This document shows positions 1 through 9,269 of a stretch of 44,428 bases of DNA, in pieces. Each line of letters begins with the position of its first letter. Positions within the stretch are counted from its first letter, which is position 1. The notes beneath the pieces were generated by a model. That model did no database searches and was not told the origin of the DNA. It worked only from the letters and a program-made list of their open reading frames with translations. Source of the DNA: Methanosarcinales archaeon (lineage in GTDB: Archaea > Halobacteriota > Syntropharchaeia > Alkanophagales > Methanospirareceae); the NCBI GenBank assembly GCA_030611045.1, contig JAUWQN010000007.1, positions 1-44,428 of the forward strand. Reading direction: 5' to 3'. Position numbers and translations under genes: made by a program.

Positions 1-149
1 TTTTTTCGCCTTTTTGCTAAAAGGAGCTTTCTCAAGGCTTTTTTCTCTTTCCTCTTCGCCAAAATCATACTGACTAACTATTTATCGCTTCGTCATGTTC
101 TACACCTCAATTTGATAATCTATCGCAAAAACGAAATAGAAAACATTAT

Positions 150-278
150 ATGGCCCCAAGTAATAATTCAAATGAGGGGCAATGTGTGTTGGAACTCCCG
201 AAATACGAGAAGTTAGTCAGTATGGGGGTGATGTGTAAAGGCCGAACATGTTCACGTAACGCCTGTAAATGGGTTTGA
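150..278 (+). other. short ORF (42 aa, MAPSNNSNEGQCVLELPKYEKLVSMGVMCKGRTCSRNACKWV) followed by frameshifted coherent-looking stretches; possible decayed gene
   Basis: ATG at 150, stop at 276-278, AT-rich promoter-like upstream; downstream frames give fragments such as VNGFDMKSKHYLWQSGVGRLYLNFYNGESQVIFLIRKRYY* and EDRDEVWKQPPGMPCNSEFVP*. Confidence 0.25.
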
Positions 279-638
279 TATGAAATCAAAGCATTATTTG
301 TGGCAAAGCGGAGTTGGTCGGTTGTACCTAAATTTTTATAACGGCGAAAGTCAAGTCATATTTCTCATTAGAAAGCGGTATTACTAATAGACGTATTTTT
401 GCATGGATTCTTTTACGAAACAGATGATGATTTTATTGAACTCTTAGATTAGAGAGGATCGAGATGAAGTATGGAAACAACCACCAGGGATGCCCTGCAA
501 TTCAGAGTTTGTCCCATAATTTGATATTTTGCGAAAATGAATGCTTATTTCCCGATATGAAGCCCTATTCAGTCTTATTTTTGTTGCAATTTTGATTTGT
601 GGGACAGCCTCTTCATTTGAGGTGGCGTGGTTGGAGCT

Positions 639-1220
639 TCAGCTTCTCTTCACAATCATCGTCAAATTCAAGTCCTTTTCTACTATCTTCTCATAATCGC
701 CTTTTATATGCGGCTTTATCATCTCCAGATCCCCTATTCCTGTTATTATCTCAGCAACCAGCGTGCCATCGTCAAATATTCTCACCACGCTGTCACTCTC
801 TGAGACCACCACCGCCACAGCATCTGTTTCTTTGGAGATAGAAGCGGCAGCCATGTGTCTACTGCCAAAACCCATTGGGAGATCTATCTCTCGAGCACTC
901 ACTTCAATATACCGTGCTGCGGAAAGAACATAGCCTTCGCCATTGATAACAAAAGCGCCGTCCAGCTTTGCCAGCTCTTTTATTGTTCCCTGGACGTTTG
1001 CATCGCGTATGTCCTTTACTTCCTTTGGGTGATGTGCAAGCGGGTCTAAGATTAAGGGCTTTGACCTCTTTAACGCTTCCTCCTCAGCACCAACCACAAA
1101 TAGTGCGCCTATACTCCTCCCCTCCACATTTTGTCTCGCTATTCCCACCGCTATCTCTATCACCGTCTCTAACACTTCAGGATCGCATTTTCTTACTTCC
1201 CTACAAATTCGGCCCGCCAT
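639..1220 (-). CDS. dacZ: DAC/DisA_N-domain diadenylate cyclase (archaeal DacZ-like)
   Basis: 193 aa ORF with DGAFVINGEGYVLSAARY and GFGSRHMAAASISKETDAVAVVVSESDSVVRIFDDG motifs typical of DisA_N. Confidence 0.85.
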   Translation of the reverse strand: MAGRICREVRKCDPEVLETVIEIAVGIARQNVEGRSIGALFVVGAEEEALKRSKPLILDPLAHHPKEVKDIRDANVQGTIKELAKLDGAFVINGEGYVLSAARYIEVSAREIDLPMGFGSRHMAAASISKETDAVAVVVSESDSVVRIFDDGTLVAEIITGIGDLEMIKPHIKGDYEKIVEKDLNLTMIVKRS

Positions 1221-1295
1221 TTTTATCTCTGCTCTACCAAAATTATATTGCGCTTTTAGCTTTATAAGACCTTAGGTAAGTAGGAGACAGGATAT

Positions 1296-2216
1296 ATGGA
1301 TGAAGAACTCAAATCCAAAAAACTCTCTTTTGTTAAATCCCCTTTTTTTAGGAAAAGGTTTGTAACGACCTATTCACCTTCACACATAACTGGCTTCTTT
1401 GAGATATGCGACAATAAAAATCCGTTGTATAAAGGTTCTATTGGCGGTGGCATTGTATTAGATGCAGGCTGTGTAACTGAAGCTTCTTTCAATACCCACG
1501 CAGCAAAGACAAGAATAAAAATAGATGGCAGAGAGGCAGAGGCAAACACCACTAAGTACGTTGTTGAGCATTTGGCCGGAACGTTGGAGGTTATGGTAAC
1601 AGTCTCAACGAACTTTGAAGTGCCGGTAGGCTGTGGATTTGGTGCAAGTGGCGCCGGTGCGCTCAGTACTGCCTGTGCCTTAAACGAGCTTTTATCGCTC
1701 AACATGACGGTAAATGAGGTGGCGCAAATCGCACACTGCGCTGAAGTGGAAAACAGTACTGGCTTAGGTGATGTAATTGCTGAGACGTACGGTGGCGTGG
1801 TGATAAGAAAGAAGCCTGGTCCTCCGGGAATAGGCGTAATTGATCGGATCCTGCATAGAAACGAGAAAATAAGCTATGTAGCGCTCGGTAAAAAATCGAC
1901 AAAATCGGTGTTAACGGAAGGTGGTGAAGAGACGAGACGGACAATAAACGAAGCGGGTAGGGACGCGATGAAAGCGTTGCTGCGGAAACCCGCGTTAGAA
2001 ACATTCATGCGTGCATCACGGGAATTTTCGTTACAAAGCGAATTGATAAGTGATACCTGCAAGGATGCGATAGAGGCAGTGGCTGCCGAAGGGAAGGTTG
2101 CCAGTGTGGCAATGTTAGGCGAGACCGTTTTTGTCGTTGGCAATAGTGAAGCATTGAGTGAGTTTGGAGTGGTAAAGGAAAGTAGAATAGCTGATGCAGG
2201 AGTGAGAATTATTTGA
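1296..2216 (+). CDS. pantoate kinase (GHMP kinase family, archaeal CoA pathway)
   Basis: 306 aa; GHMP motif PVGCGFGASGAGALSTACALNE; N-terminal FVTTYSPSHITGFFEI as in archaeal PoK. Confidence 0.85.
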   Translation: MDEELKSKKLSFVKSPFFRKRFVTTYSPSHITGFFEICDNKNPLYKGSIGGGIVLDAGCVTEASFNTHAAKTRIKIDGREAEANTTKYVVEHLAGTLEVMVTVSTNFEVPVGCGFGASGAGALSTACALNELLSLNMTVNEVAQIAHCAEVENSTGLGDVIAETYGGVVIRKKPGPPGIGVIDRILHRNEKISYVALGKKSTKSVLTEGGEETRRTINEAGRDAMKALLRKPALETFMRASREFSLQSELISDTCKDAIEAVAAEGKVASVAMLGETVFVVGNSEALSEFGVVKESRIADAGVRII

Positions 2217-2251
2217 GTGAGCACTTCTACGCTGAAATTTATTTGTTTATT

Positions 2252-2485
2252 TTATTCCACGTGCTTTTCCTTAATCACTTCCAAAACGTTGCCGTCGTCA
2301 TCTAACACGAATTCTAGCAAAATTCTGTCGACTTTAAACGTTTTGGGGTTCCACGTCCGTCCACACATCCCGCATTCAACGTCACTACCTAATTCGATAA
2401 CATACCAGCTTGCATCGGCGTACGGTGTTCCACAATAAGGACAAACACTAACCGCAACATCCAAAAAGGCTTTATTATGCGCCAT
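2252..2485 (-). CDS. small two-CxxC zinc-ribbon protein
   Basis: 77 aa; VCPYCGTPYAD ... VECGMCGRTWNPKTF. Confidence 0.6.
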   Translation of the reverse strand: MAHNKAFLDVAVSVCPYCGTPYADASWYVIELGSDVECGMCGRTWNPKTFKVDRILLEFVLDDDGNVLEVIKEKHVE

Positions 2486-2841
2486 ATGTTAAAAACTGTT
2501 TTGTTTTAAAAGAGTTCACGAGGACAGAATCAAATCTAACAGGGATTTTCTATCCACTTCTGCTCGTTTTTCGTTCCGTTCTCGATTGGGGATGGACTCA
2601 AGAGACATGCGAGCGAGAGGATGATTGCGAAACTGTTCGACAGGACGAGGCTTCCGTCACCTGTCTCGATTAGCTATTCCTGATCAGGACAACAAGGAAT
2701 TTTTAACATCTTTTAACGCATGCATGGTAAAAACCATCCTGTAGGGCATACATACCGAAACATTCTTCCCCCGTGAAGAGAATTAATTGAATGCTATTTA
2801 AATAAAAAGGCTTAAGAAAGTTAAGGTGGATACTAAAAACT

Positions 2842-3843
2842 ATGACGCCAGACCTGCCCGATGTGCAAGCATGCACTCCTGACATAAAAATAAACCTGAC
2901 GAGAGTGGGCGTAAAGAATGTGAAGAAGTTGGTAGAGGTAGCGAGAACCGGAGGAAAAAGGCCCGTAGTTCTTATATCAGAGTTCCACATTTTCGTGGAC
3001 CTACCAAGTGATATAAAAGGTGCGAATATGTCGAGGAATCTCGAAGCGATGTATGAAGTGCTGGATGAAGCGGTTAACTCGACGGTATACGATGTTGAGG
3101 ACTTGTGTAGTGAGGTAGCAAAGAGATTACTTGATCGTCACGCATACGCCTCTGTTGCTGAAGTAGGAATGAAAAGTGAGTATATGTTAATGCGAAAAAC
3201 ACCAGTGATGAAGATACCGTGTCAAGAGCCTGCAACGATTTTCGCCGAGGCACGAGCTTTTCGTACCCCCTTGCATGGCAAAAAAAGCGGCGTGCGTATA
3301 AAGAAAGTAATAGGAGCAGAGATCACAGGTATGACAACATGTCCCTGCGCACAGGAACTCATGCGGGAGATAGCAGCGGAAGAATTGGCGAAAATGGGAA
3401 TGTCGAAAAAGGATAGTGCTGCTTTTTTAGATAGCATACCTCTGGCAACACATAATCAACGAGGTAGAGGGATAATATCTATAGAGGTAGAAAATGACAT
3501 TAAAATCCCGTTAGAGAAGATAATAGAGATAATAGAGGAATCAATGAGTGCTAAAACATACGAAATATTAAAACGTCCTGATGAAGCAAAAATCGTGGAA
3601 ATAGCTCACCGAAAGCCTATGTTTGTTGAAGATTGCGTCAGAGAGATGGCAAAGCGAGTGGTAGAAACTTTTGAATACCTACCTGACGATTCTATCGTCA
3701 CAATAACGCAGATAAACGAGGAAAGTATCCATCAGCACAATGCCGTTGCAGAACGAATTGCTTCTCTCAGTGACCTGCGCAGGGAGCTAAGAGATAATAG
3801 AAGGGAATACAGAGATGGAAGCCGGGGTGGCCTAGTTGGTTAG
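2842..3843 (+). CDS. mptA: GTP cyclohydrolase MptA/FolE2 family (archaeal pterin biosynthesis)
   Basis: 333 aa; [58 protein letters not shown] motifs. Confidence 0.9.
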   Translation: MTPDLPDVQACTPDIKINLTRVGVKNVKKLVEVARTGGKRPVVLISEFHIFVDLPSDIKGANMSRNLEAMYEVLDEAVNSTVYDVEDLCSEVAKRLLDRHAYASVAEVGMKSEYMLMRKTPVMKIPCQEPATIFAEARAFRTPLHGKKSGVRIKKVIGAEITGMTTCPCAQELMREIAAEELAKMGMSKKDSAAFLDSIPLATHNQRGRGIISIEVENDIKIPLEKIIEIIEESMSAKTYEILKRPDEAKIVEIAHRKPMFVEDCVREMAKRVVETFEYLPDDSIVTITQINEESIHQHNAVAERIASLSDLRRELRDNRREYRDGSRGGLVG

Positions 3844-3894
3844 GGCGCCAGACTCATAATCTGGAAGTCGCGGGTCCGAACCCCGCCCCCGGCA
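3821..3894 (+). tRNA. tRNA with CAU anticodon (elongator Met or Ile2-type)
   Basis: GCCGGGG/CCCCGGC acceptor stem, D-arm GCCTAGTTGGTTAGGGC, anticodon stem-loop CCAGA-CTCATAA-TCTGG, T-arm GCGGG-TCCGAAC-CCCGC, discriminator A. Confidence 0.95.
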
Positions 3895-5019
3895 CTATTT
3901 CATCAAAATAGCTTTTATCTCATCTATCCGTGCATCTGTCTTAACTGCGGTATCAGAGAAAGATGTTCTGCTCGCGGAGAACCCGTTCGAGTGCAACGCA
4001 TCGAGTAAAGAAGAGATGGGTGGTGGCGGAATTTTCAAAGCCTTGCAGAGCGCATGATGCTCATAAAAAAAGGGTATATCCAGCTCATGGATGCAGGTGT
4101 GAACGATTTTCATTGCTTCCTTCTTCTTACCCAGCTCTCTTTTTCCCAGTTCCTCATGCACCTGTTCGCAAAACGCCTTCTCTTTAATCGCCGAAATATA
4201 CAACGGACCTGCAATGCGCATTTTCATACCACAGATGCTGCATTTATTTCCTACGCGCATCTCCAGCATATCTTCGCAGGAGAATGAGAACCGATGCCCG
4301 CAGGAGAAGCAATGAGCGATGAACCCCAGCCGTTTCATGCTATTATCCGCCTTTTTCGCTCCTTTTTCCACGCGTGCGATAACTCGTATGAAATGCGCCG
4401 ACGCATACGAGAGCAGCGGCTGTATCGCCTTGTCATATTTGCACAGCTCGCGCGTTACGGCACCTAAGAGGATACGTGTTCCCATCTCCGCATGATATTC
4501 AGTGTTCAGCGGTTGTGCACCGTAGTTCCGCACGCCACCGGTATGAGCGCCGCATAAGGGTGCGGTATCAGTCGCCGTAATCAACAACATTTTCTTCACC
4601 GACTTGCAGGCTGCGTCCAAAAACGGAACTGGCGATCCAAAAGGGTCTATATCCACCAGATCGTATCTGGTTTGTACGAGAAGCACATTCGCATTCTCGT
4701 TATAAGCCGATGCTCGCTCTTCTATCTCATTTAACCTTATATTTCGCTTTATAAGTTCGTAAGCGGGCGTGCTTCGGTCGCTAATAGTCACCTGCAATCC
4801 GACTTCATTCGCCACTCTTATTCCTCTTACGCCAGTTCCTGCAAGTGCATCTGCGTATGTCACGTGAGAATGATTCGGTAGCGAGAAGAAAAAAGCAGCT
4901 ACGGCTGCTATGTCTATATCCCGGCACAACTCCATCTTGGGATTATAAAAGATTTGCTTTGTGAGGTGCTGCTGCGGCACTATTATTCGAGTGGTTCCTT
5001 CTTTTATCTCCGAAAACAT
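3895..5019 (-). CDS. trm1: tRNA (guanine(26)-N(2))-dimethyltransferase Trm1
   Basis: 374 aa; KEGTTRIIVPQQ, NPKMELCRDIDIAAVAAF, DALAGTGVRGIRVANE, DIDPFGSPVPFLDAA; C-terminal zinc-ribbon CFSCG...CSICG. Confidence 0.92.
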   Translation of the reverse strand: MFSEIKEGTTRIIVPQQHLTKQIFYNPKMELCRDIDIAAVAAFFFSLPNHSHVTYADALAGTGVRGIRVANEVGLQVTISDRSTPAYELIKRNIRLNEIEERASAYNENANVLLVQTRYDLVDIDPFGSPVPFLDAACKSVKKMLLITATDTAPLCGAHTGGVRNYGAQPLNTEYHAEMGTRILLGAVTRELCKYDKAIQPLLSYASAHFIRVIARVEKGAKKADNSMKRLGFIAHCFSCGHRFSFSCEDMLEMRVGNKCSICGMKMRIAGPLYISAIKEKAFCEQVHEELGKRELGKKKEAMKIVHTCIHELDIPFFYEHHALCKALKIPPPPISSLLDALHSNGFSASRTSFSDTAVKTDARIDEIKAILMK

Positions 5020-5125
5020 CCTTTACTGGAACTATGAGAATTTAATTATAGTAATTGTATAGCCAAATGATGAAGAAGATGCATAGTCCTGTATCTTGCA
5101 TCCTGCATCTTGAAACCAGATATCT

Positions 5126-5626
5126 CTAAATAGCTTCCCTACGCATACTCACCAGTTTTAACACCCGCCCCGTTTTACATTCACCGGGTGCATCACCGAT
5201 TACTTCTAAAATAGTACATTTATCGCCCTCTCTCAGACCTGCCGGAAGGCACGAATCAAATAGCTCGCAATTGGATTCTTCACAATTGGGTGGCGCAAAG
5301 ACAATTTTAGAGTTTTTGAACGTGTATGCCGCTTCTATCGCCGCCGTTATACTCGATTCTGTTACTTCTACCACACGTACACCATCTTCATGGATGTAAC
5401 AATCGTGTTTCATTTCATCTCTTACTTTCTCTACCCTGTACCGCCTGTCAACCTCAAGGTTTGTGCACGCATTTTTCAACCTGCACTCTTCACATTTATT
5501 TGACGCACCTAAAAATATGAACTCTTCACCTTCTTTTGCTAATTCAGCACCAATTAACGTTACGAGCCGCCCTTCTTCCATTTTTTCCTCATTACCTTTC
5601 TTTAACCTGTTCCAGAGCCCAGCCAT
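5126..5626 (-). CDS. UPF0179 family protein (cysteine-rich)
   Basis: 166 aa; CEECRLKNACTNLEVDRRYRVEKVRDEMKHDC and CEESNCELFDSCLPAGLREGDKCTI. Confidence 0.75.
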   Translation of the reverse strand: MAGLWNRLKKGNEEKMEEGRLVTLIGAELAKEGEEFIFLGASNKCEECRLKNACTNLEVDRRYRVEKVRDEMKHDCYIHEDGVRVVEVTESSITAAIEAAYTFKNSKIVFAPPNCEESNCELFDSCLPAGLREGDKCTILEVIGDAPGECKTGRVLKLVSMRREAI

Positions 5627-5645
5627 TTCTCTTCCGTTTTCTTAA

Positions 5646-6716
5646 TTATTCTATCACTTGGGTAACCAGGGCAAGTCTTTCTGCAGCTTCATACGTGAGT
5701 CCTGAATCACCCAATATAGTATATCTGCCGGGATTTATTTTGTGCGCGTGGGTCAGCGCTTCGATCAAATCTGCGTCTTCAATGCCCAACTCCTTTGCAG
5801 TCGTTGGAGCGCCGATTTCTTGCATCACGTCTCGGATACGCTGCCAGTCCTCCCCATACAGGTGTGTCATCATTATGGTGCCAACACCGCATTGCTCACC
5901 GTGCAAAGCAGGGTTTTCCGCTATCATATCCAGAGCGTGACTGAATTTGTGTTCAGAGCCTGAAGCAGGAGCGGATGACCCTGCGATACTTATCGCAACG
6001 CCGCTGGAGACCAATGCCTTTACCACTGTCCGGGTGGATTGTTCGTCCTGTTTCTTTATCTCCTTGACGTTCTCCATGATCATATTTGCGGTCATTTCAG
6101 AAAGTGCCGCGGCGTAACTGCTGAATTCCGCGTTCCTTAACCGGTGTGCAAGCTGCCAATCCTTTACAGCGGTGTAGTTGGCAAGGAGATCGCCGCAGCC
6201 AGCAGCAGTAAATCGGTAAGGAGCGGACGATATTATCTTTGTGTCTGCAACAATAGCGAGTGGAGCTGGTGTCTGGATGGAAACGGGATTCCTTCTGTCC
6301 TTATCCTTCAGAGATGCCCGTGGTGAGACAATGCCATCGTGTGATGCTATGGTAGGCACAGAAATAAAAGGAACGCAAAGCTCAGAAGCAGGTATTTTAC
6401 CTGTGTCTATGATACTCCCACCACCGACGCCGAGCACGAACTCCGCTTTATCCTCGGCCGCTACTTTTTTCACAACTCCTATGTTCTCTCTGCTTATTCC
6501 ACCCACTTCTATCAGGTTGACATCGTATCCAACATCGGATAAAATCTCAAGTACGGTCTCTCCAGCTATCTTTCTCGTGCGGCTATCAGCAACGATAATC
6601 GCCCTTTTACCTACCTCTAAGTGCTTGCAGATCGTGCCTATCTCTTGCAGGACATCATGTCCAATCAAGACATCCCGTGGCAATTGCATCCATTTAACTT
6701 TTTCAACTGGTTCCAT
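5646..6716 (-). CDS. egsA: sn-glycerol-1-phosphate dehydrogenase (archaeal lipid biosynthesis)
   Basis: 356 aa; QLPRDVLIGHDVLQEI, FVLGVGGGSIIDTGK, FISVPTIASHDGIVSPRAS, SGSEHKFSHALD metal site. Confidence 0.92.
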   Translation of the reverse strand: MEPVEKVKWMQLPRDVLIGHDVLQEIGTICKHLEVGKRAIIVADSRTRKIAGETVLEILSDVGYDVNLIEVGGISRENIGVVKKVAAEDKAEFVLGVGGGSIIDTGKIPASELCVPFISVPTIASHDGIVSPRASLKDKDRRNPVSIQTPAPLAIVADTKIISSAPYRFTAAGCGDLLANYTAVKDWQLAHRLRNAEFSSYAAALSEMTANMIMENVKEIKKQDEQSTRTVVKALVSSGVAISIAGSSAPASGSEHKFSHALDMIAENPALHGEQCGVGTIMMTHLYGEDWQRIRDVMQEIGAPTTAKELGIEDADLIEALTHAHKINPGRYTILGDSGLTYEAAERLALVTQVIE

Positions 6717-6999
6717 AACTTACGTAACTCCTCGACCGTTATATCTAAGTAACTAAGTTTTGATAGATAAATCTTTATTTATGCGGTTAGACTGCACGAG
6801 CAACTGTCTAGAACAAAATCTCCGCTCATCGCGGAACGACTTAAAGCAGATGAAACGATGATTACACGCGAATCATGGCTTAAAAACAATCCCTCTATTA
6901 TTTCAAATTCCGCTATCATCCTAACCCATTCTTCCTAAAGGTGATGGCTGAGGCGGATAAGGAAAAGATGTGCGATTAAAAGAAAAGTTTGTGTTTTAT

Positions 7000-7176
7000 C
7001 TATCTTATGAAACGTAATTTCTTCTCTATCCTACATCGTGCATTCTCTCTTAGGATTATCCTTTGTGCTTTATGCTTACCCGTCTTTATGATGACACGAG
7101 GTTTAGAGATACTCCTCGCTTCTCCGACCAAAATGTCACCGGCAATTGTATCTCCCTCCTCTGTATAAGTCTTCAT
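7000..7176 (-). CDS. 58-aa ORF translationally coupled to upstream RHH-like gene
   Basis: ATGA overlap with the 7173 stop; reads MKTYTEEGDTIAGDILVGEARSISKPRVIIKTGKHKAQRIILRENARCRIEKKLRFIR*; below the supplied track's length cutoff. Confidence 0.45.
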   Translation of the reverse strand: MKTYTEEGDTIAGDILVGEARSISKPRVIIKTGKHKAQRIILRENARCRIEKKLRFIR

Positions 7177-7529
7177 TCGACCACCTCAAGCCTTTTTTCT
7201 TCTTTTAACTCCTCGGTTATCATCCAGACAAGGTCGTAGTCCAGTTCTAAATCCTCAGCAACTTCATGTGGATACGCCTCTTTGTAAGATCGGTAATAAC
7301 CCAACACTTCCTTCTTCGCCTCTTCATAAGTAATATCACGCGCCTTAACCACCTTTATAGCACGCAGCTTGTCCCTTATAGCCTCTCTTACAAAGTCTGA
7401 AATACTGATATACATATTTGCTTCTATGAGTCCTTGGATCTCTCTGATCTCTCTCAGCGTTAATTTAGTGCCAACCGCTTTGGTATCTGCTTCTACTACC
7501 GACTTATTTTTTACACTGGTAGCCACCAT
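7173..7529 (-). CDS. ribbon-helix-helix-type DNA-binding protein
   Basis: 118 aa; TKLTLREIREIQGLIEANMYISISDFVREAIRDKLR resembles an RHH/CopG-like N-terminus. Confidence 0.65.
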   Translation of the reverse strand: MVATSVKNKSVVEADTKAVGTKLTLREIREIQGLIEANMYISISDFVREAIRDKLRAIKVVKARDITYEEAKKEVLGYYRSYKEAYPHEVAEDLELDYDLVWMITEELKEEKRLEVVE

Positions 7530-7533
7530 GGTT

Positions 7534-7559
7534 TTTATATATGGTTTGGTATATATAAA
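7534..7559. promoter_or_regulatory. inverted repeat/TATA element (TTTATATAT-GGTTTGGT-ATATATAAA)
   Basis: perfect 9-bp arms with 8-bp spacer, 5 bp upstream of the RHH-like start codon. Confidence 0.5.
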
Positions 7560-7658
7560 TTAGACCATTTTGTTGGGTGGTAAACTCACTCATCTATCTA
7601 CTATCGCCGATAAGTAATAGTGGTATATATAAAACATTAAGGTGGACTACTAAAGCTC

Positions 7659-8963
7659 ATGGTTAAACTAAAACCCTTCAAGGCGACGATACTGAACCCG
7701 AATCTGGAAAGCAGAGCTGAACTGGTATGCCCTGTTTACGATACCATTGATACGTACCAGTACGAACATTATGCGGCTACGAAGGAGAATGTAATCCACT
7801 TTACCACGAGAAAAGAGGGTGACGCAGAAAACGAATTTGTAGATTATGCGAAAAGTAGTTTAGAGCACTTTCTCACTGATAGGATTTTAACCGAGTTGGA
7901 AAAACCATCAGTCTATATCTATGGAGTTAGATACAGACTATCGGAAGCGATTTTGGAGCAAATCCCGGAAGAGGATAGAAGGGGGGTATATTTCGCTTTT
8001 GGCTTGGTAGCACTGGTGGAAGTCGCTAAACTCAACGAACACAGCGTATTAGGACATGAGAAGACTTTTGAGGCGAAGATGCGAGAGCGATACCATTTGA
8101 TGAAAGCATGTGGCATGAATTTCTCGCCGGTTGTTGCGGAATATAACATGTCGGACCATGCTATAAACCGCATTTTTGAAGATTACCTGGGATTTCACAG
8201 ACCTGATTTGAAGATAGAAGAGCAGAGAAAGCCAATTCTGGACGTGGAGTTACAAGGTGCTCGCCACCTGCTTTGGGAAGTTTCAGATGAGGAAATTATT
8301 GCTAAAATTCAGCAGCTCATGCGTGACAAAAAGATAATGATTCTTGACGGGCATCACCGATACACCGCTGCTTATCAGTTGAGTAAAGATCAGAGAGATG
8401 GGACAGCGTACACGCTGATGGTGCTTGTAGAAGGTGGTGACAGAGCGCTTTTATTACTGCCCTGGCACAGATGTGTGAAACAATGTCGCATGGACGATTT
8501 ATGGACGAGGATAAAGGGAAATTTTGCCGTAGAACGCTACGATAAGCAAACGGAAAACGCAGTTATTTATTCGAAGCTCAACGAATGCGACAATGAATTT
8601 GATGTTAGATTCGGCATGTATGACGGAGAGGATTACTATGTGCTGCGAGCAGATGAGCAGCGGATAAGGAAATTGGCAGTGGAAAGAGGCGAACGGGTTG
8701 GACTGGATGTGATAAGCTTGCATGAGTGGCTTATTGAGCCAACGCTTATTGGCAACCCCGAGGATATTGTTTTCACCTCCAGTCCATTGGAGGCAATCGA
8801 GAAGGTGGATAAGGAAGCATACAGTGTTGCATTCTTTCTTAAATCGCTGCGGATGGCCGATGTGGAATACAAGGCACAAGTGGAGAAGAAAGGATTTCCA
8901 CAAAAGTCCACACGCTTCCTGCCGAAGGTTGCTGAAGGTGTTGTGATGTGGAAGTGGAAATAG
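7659..8963 (+). CDS. DUF1015 family protein
   Basis: 434 aa; PVYDTIDTYQYEHY N-terminus and IMILDGHHRYTAAYQL motif. Confidence 0.85.
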   Translation: MVKLKPFKATILNPNLESRAELVCPVYDTIDTYQYEHYAATKENVIHFTTRKEGDAENEFVDYAKSSLEHFLTDRILTELEKPSVYIYGVRYRLSEAILEQIPEEDRRGVYFAFGLVALVEVAKLNEHSVLGHEKTFEAKMRERYHLMKACGMNFSPVVAEYNMSDHAINRIFEDYLGFHRPDLKIEEQRKPILDVELQGARHLLWEVSDEEIIAKIQQLMRDKKIMILDGHHRYTAAYQLSKDQRDGTAYTLMVLVEGGDRALLLLPWHRCVKQCRMDDLWTRIKGNFAVERYDKQTENAVIYSKLNECDNEFDVRFGMYDGEDYYVLRADEQRIRKLAVERGERVGLDVISLHEWLIEPTLIGNPEDIVFTSSPLEAIEKVDKEAYSVAFFLKSLRMADVEYKAQVEKKGFPQKSTRFLPKVAEGVVMWKWK

Positions 8964-9001
8964 TGGTGTGAATTCGATTAACGTTCATTTATAGGTTCTT
9001 A

Positions 9002-9172
9002 TCACTTAGTGTATCCCCACCCGCCACAGGTAGGGCATGGTAATGCGGAATCTCCGGTTCTCTTACCCGTGCCTCCACAATAACCACAGATGTGCCGTGA
9101 TTTTCGAGGACTTTTTTGGATTCCGTCCTTAGATTTAGCCTTCAGATAAAACTTTCGCAACTTCTTATTCAT
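9002..9172 (-). CDS. 56-aa zinc-finger microprotein with DnaJ-like CxxCxGxG-type motifs
   Basis: MNKKLRKFYLKAKSKDGIQKSPRKSRHICGYCGGTGKRTGDSALPCPTCGGWGYTK*; ATG at 9172; below ORF-track cutoff. Confidence 0.6.
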   Translation of the reverse strand: MNKKLRKFYLKAKSKDGIQKSPRKSRHICGYCGGTGKRTGDSALPCPTCGGWGYTK

Positions 9173-9269
9173 ATGTAAGCTTTGCGATAGTTTTGTAATT
9201 CTAGCTAGCTGTCTTTCCCTTCTATTCCATAATAAAAACCTTCTTAAAAGAACGTTTTATCAAAGAAGT

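Noticed and set aside
2486-2841. 350-bp intergenic region upstream of mptA with CCTGATCAGG palindrome, considered as a structured RNA/riboswitch
   Set aside because: No recognisable riboswitch consensus or extended stem set by eye.
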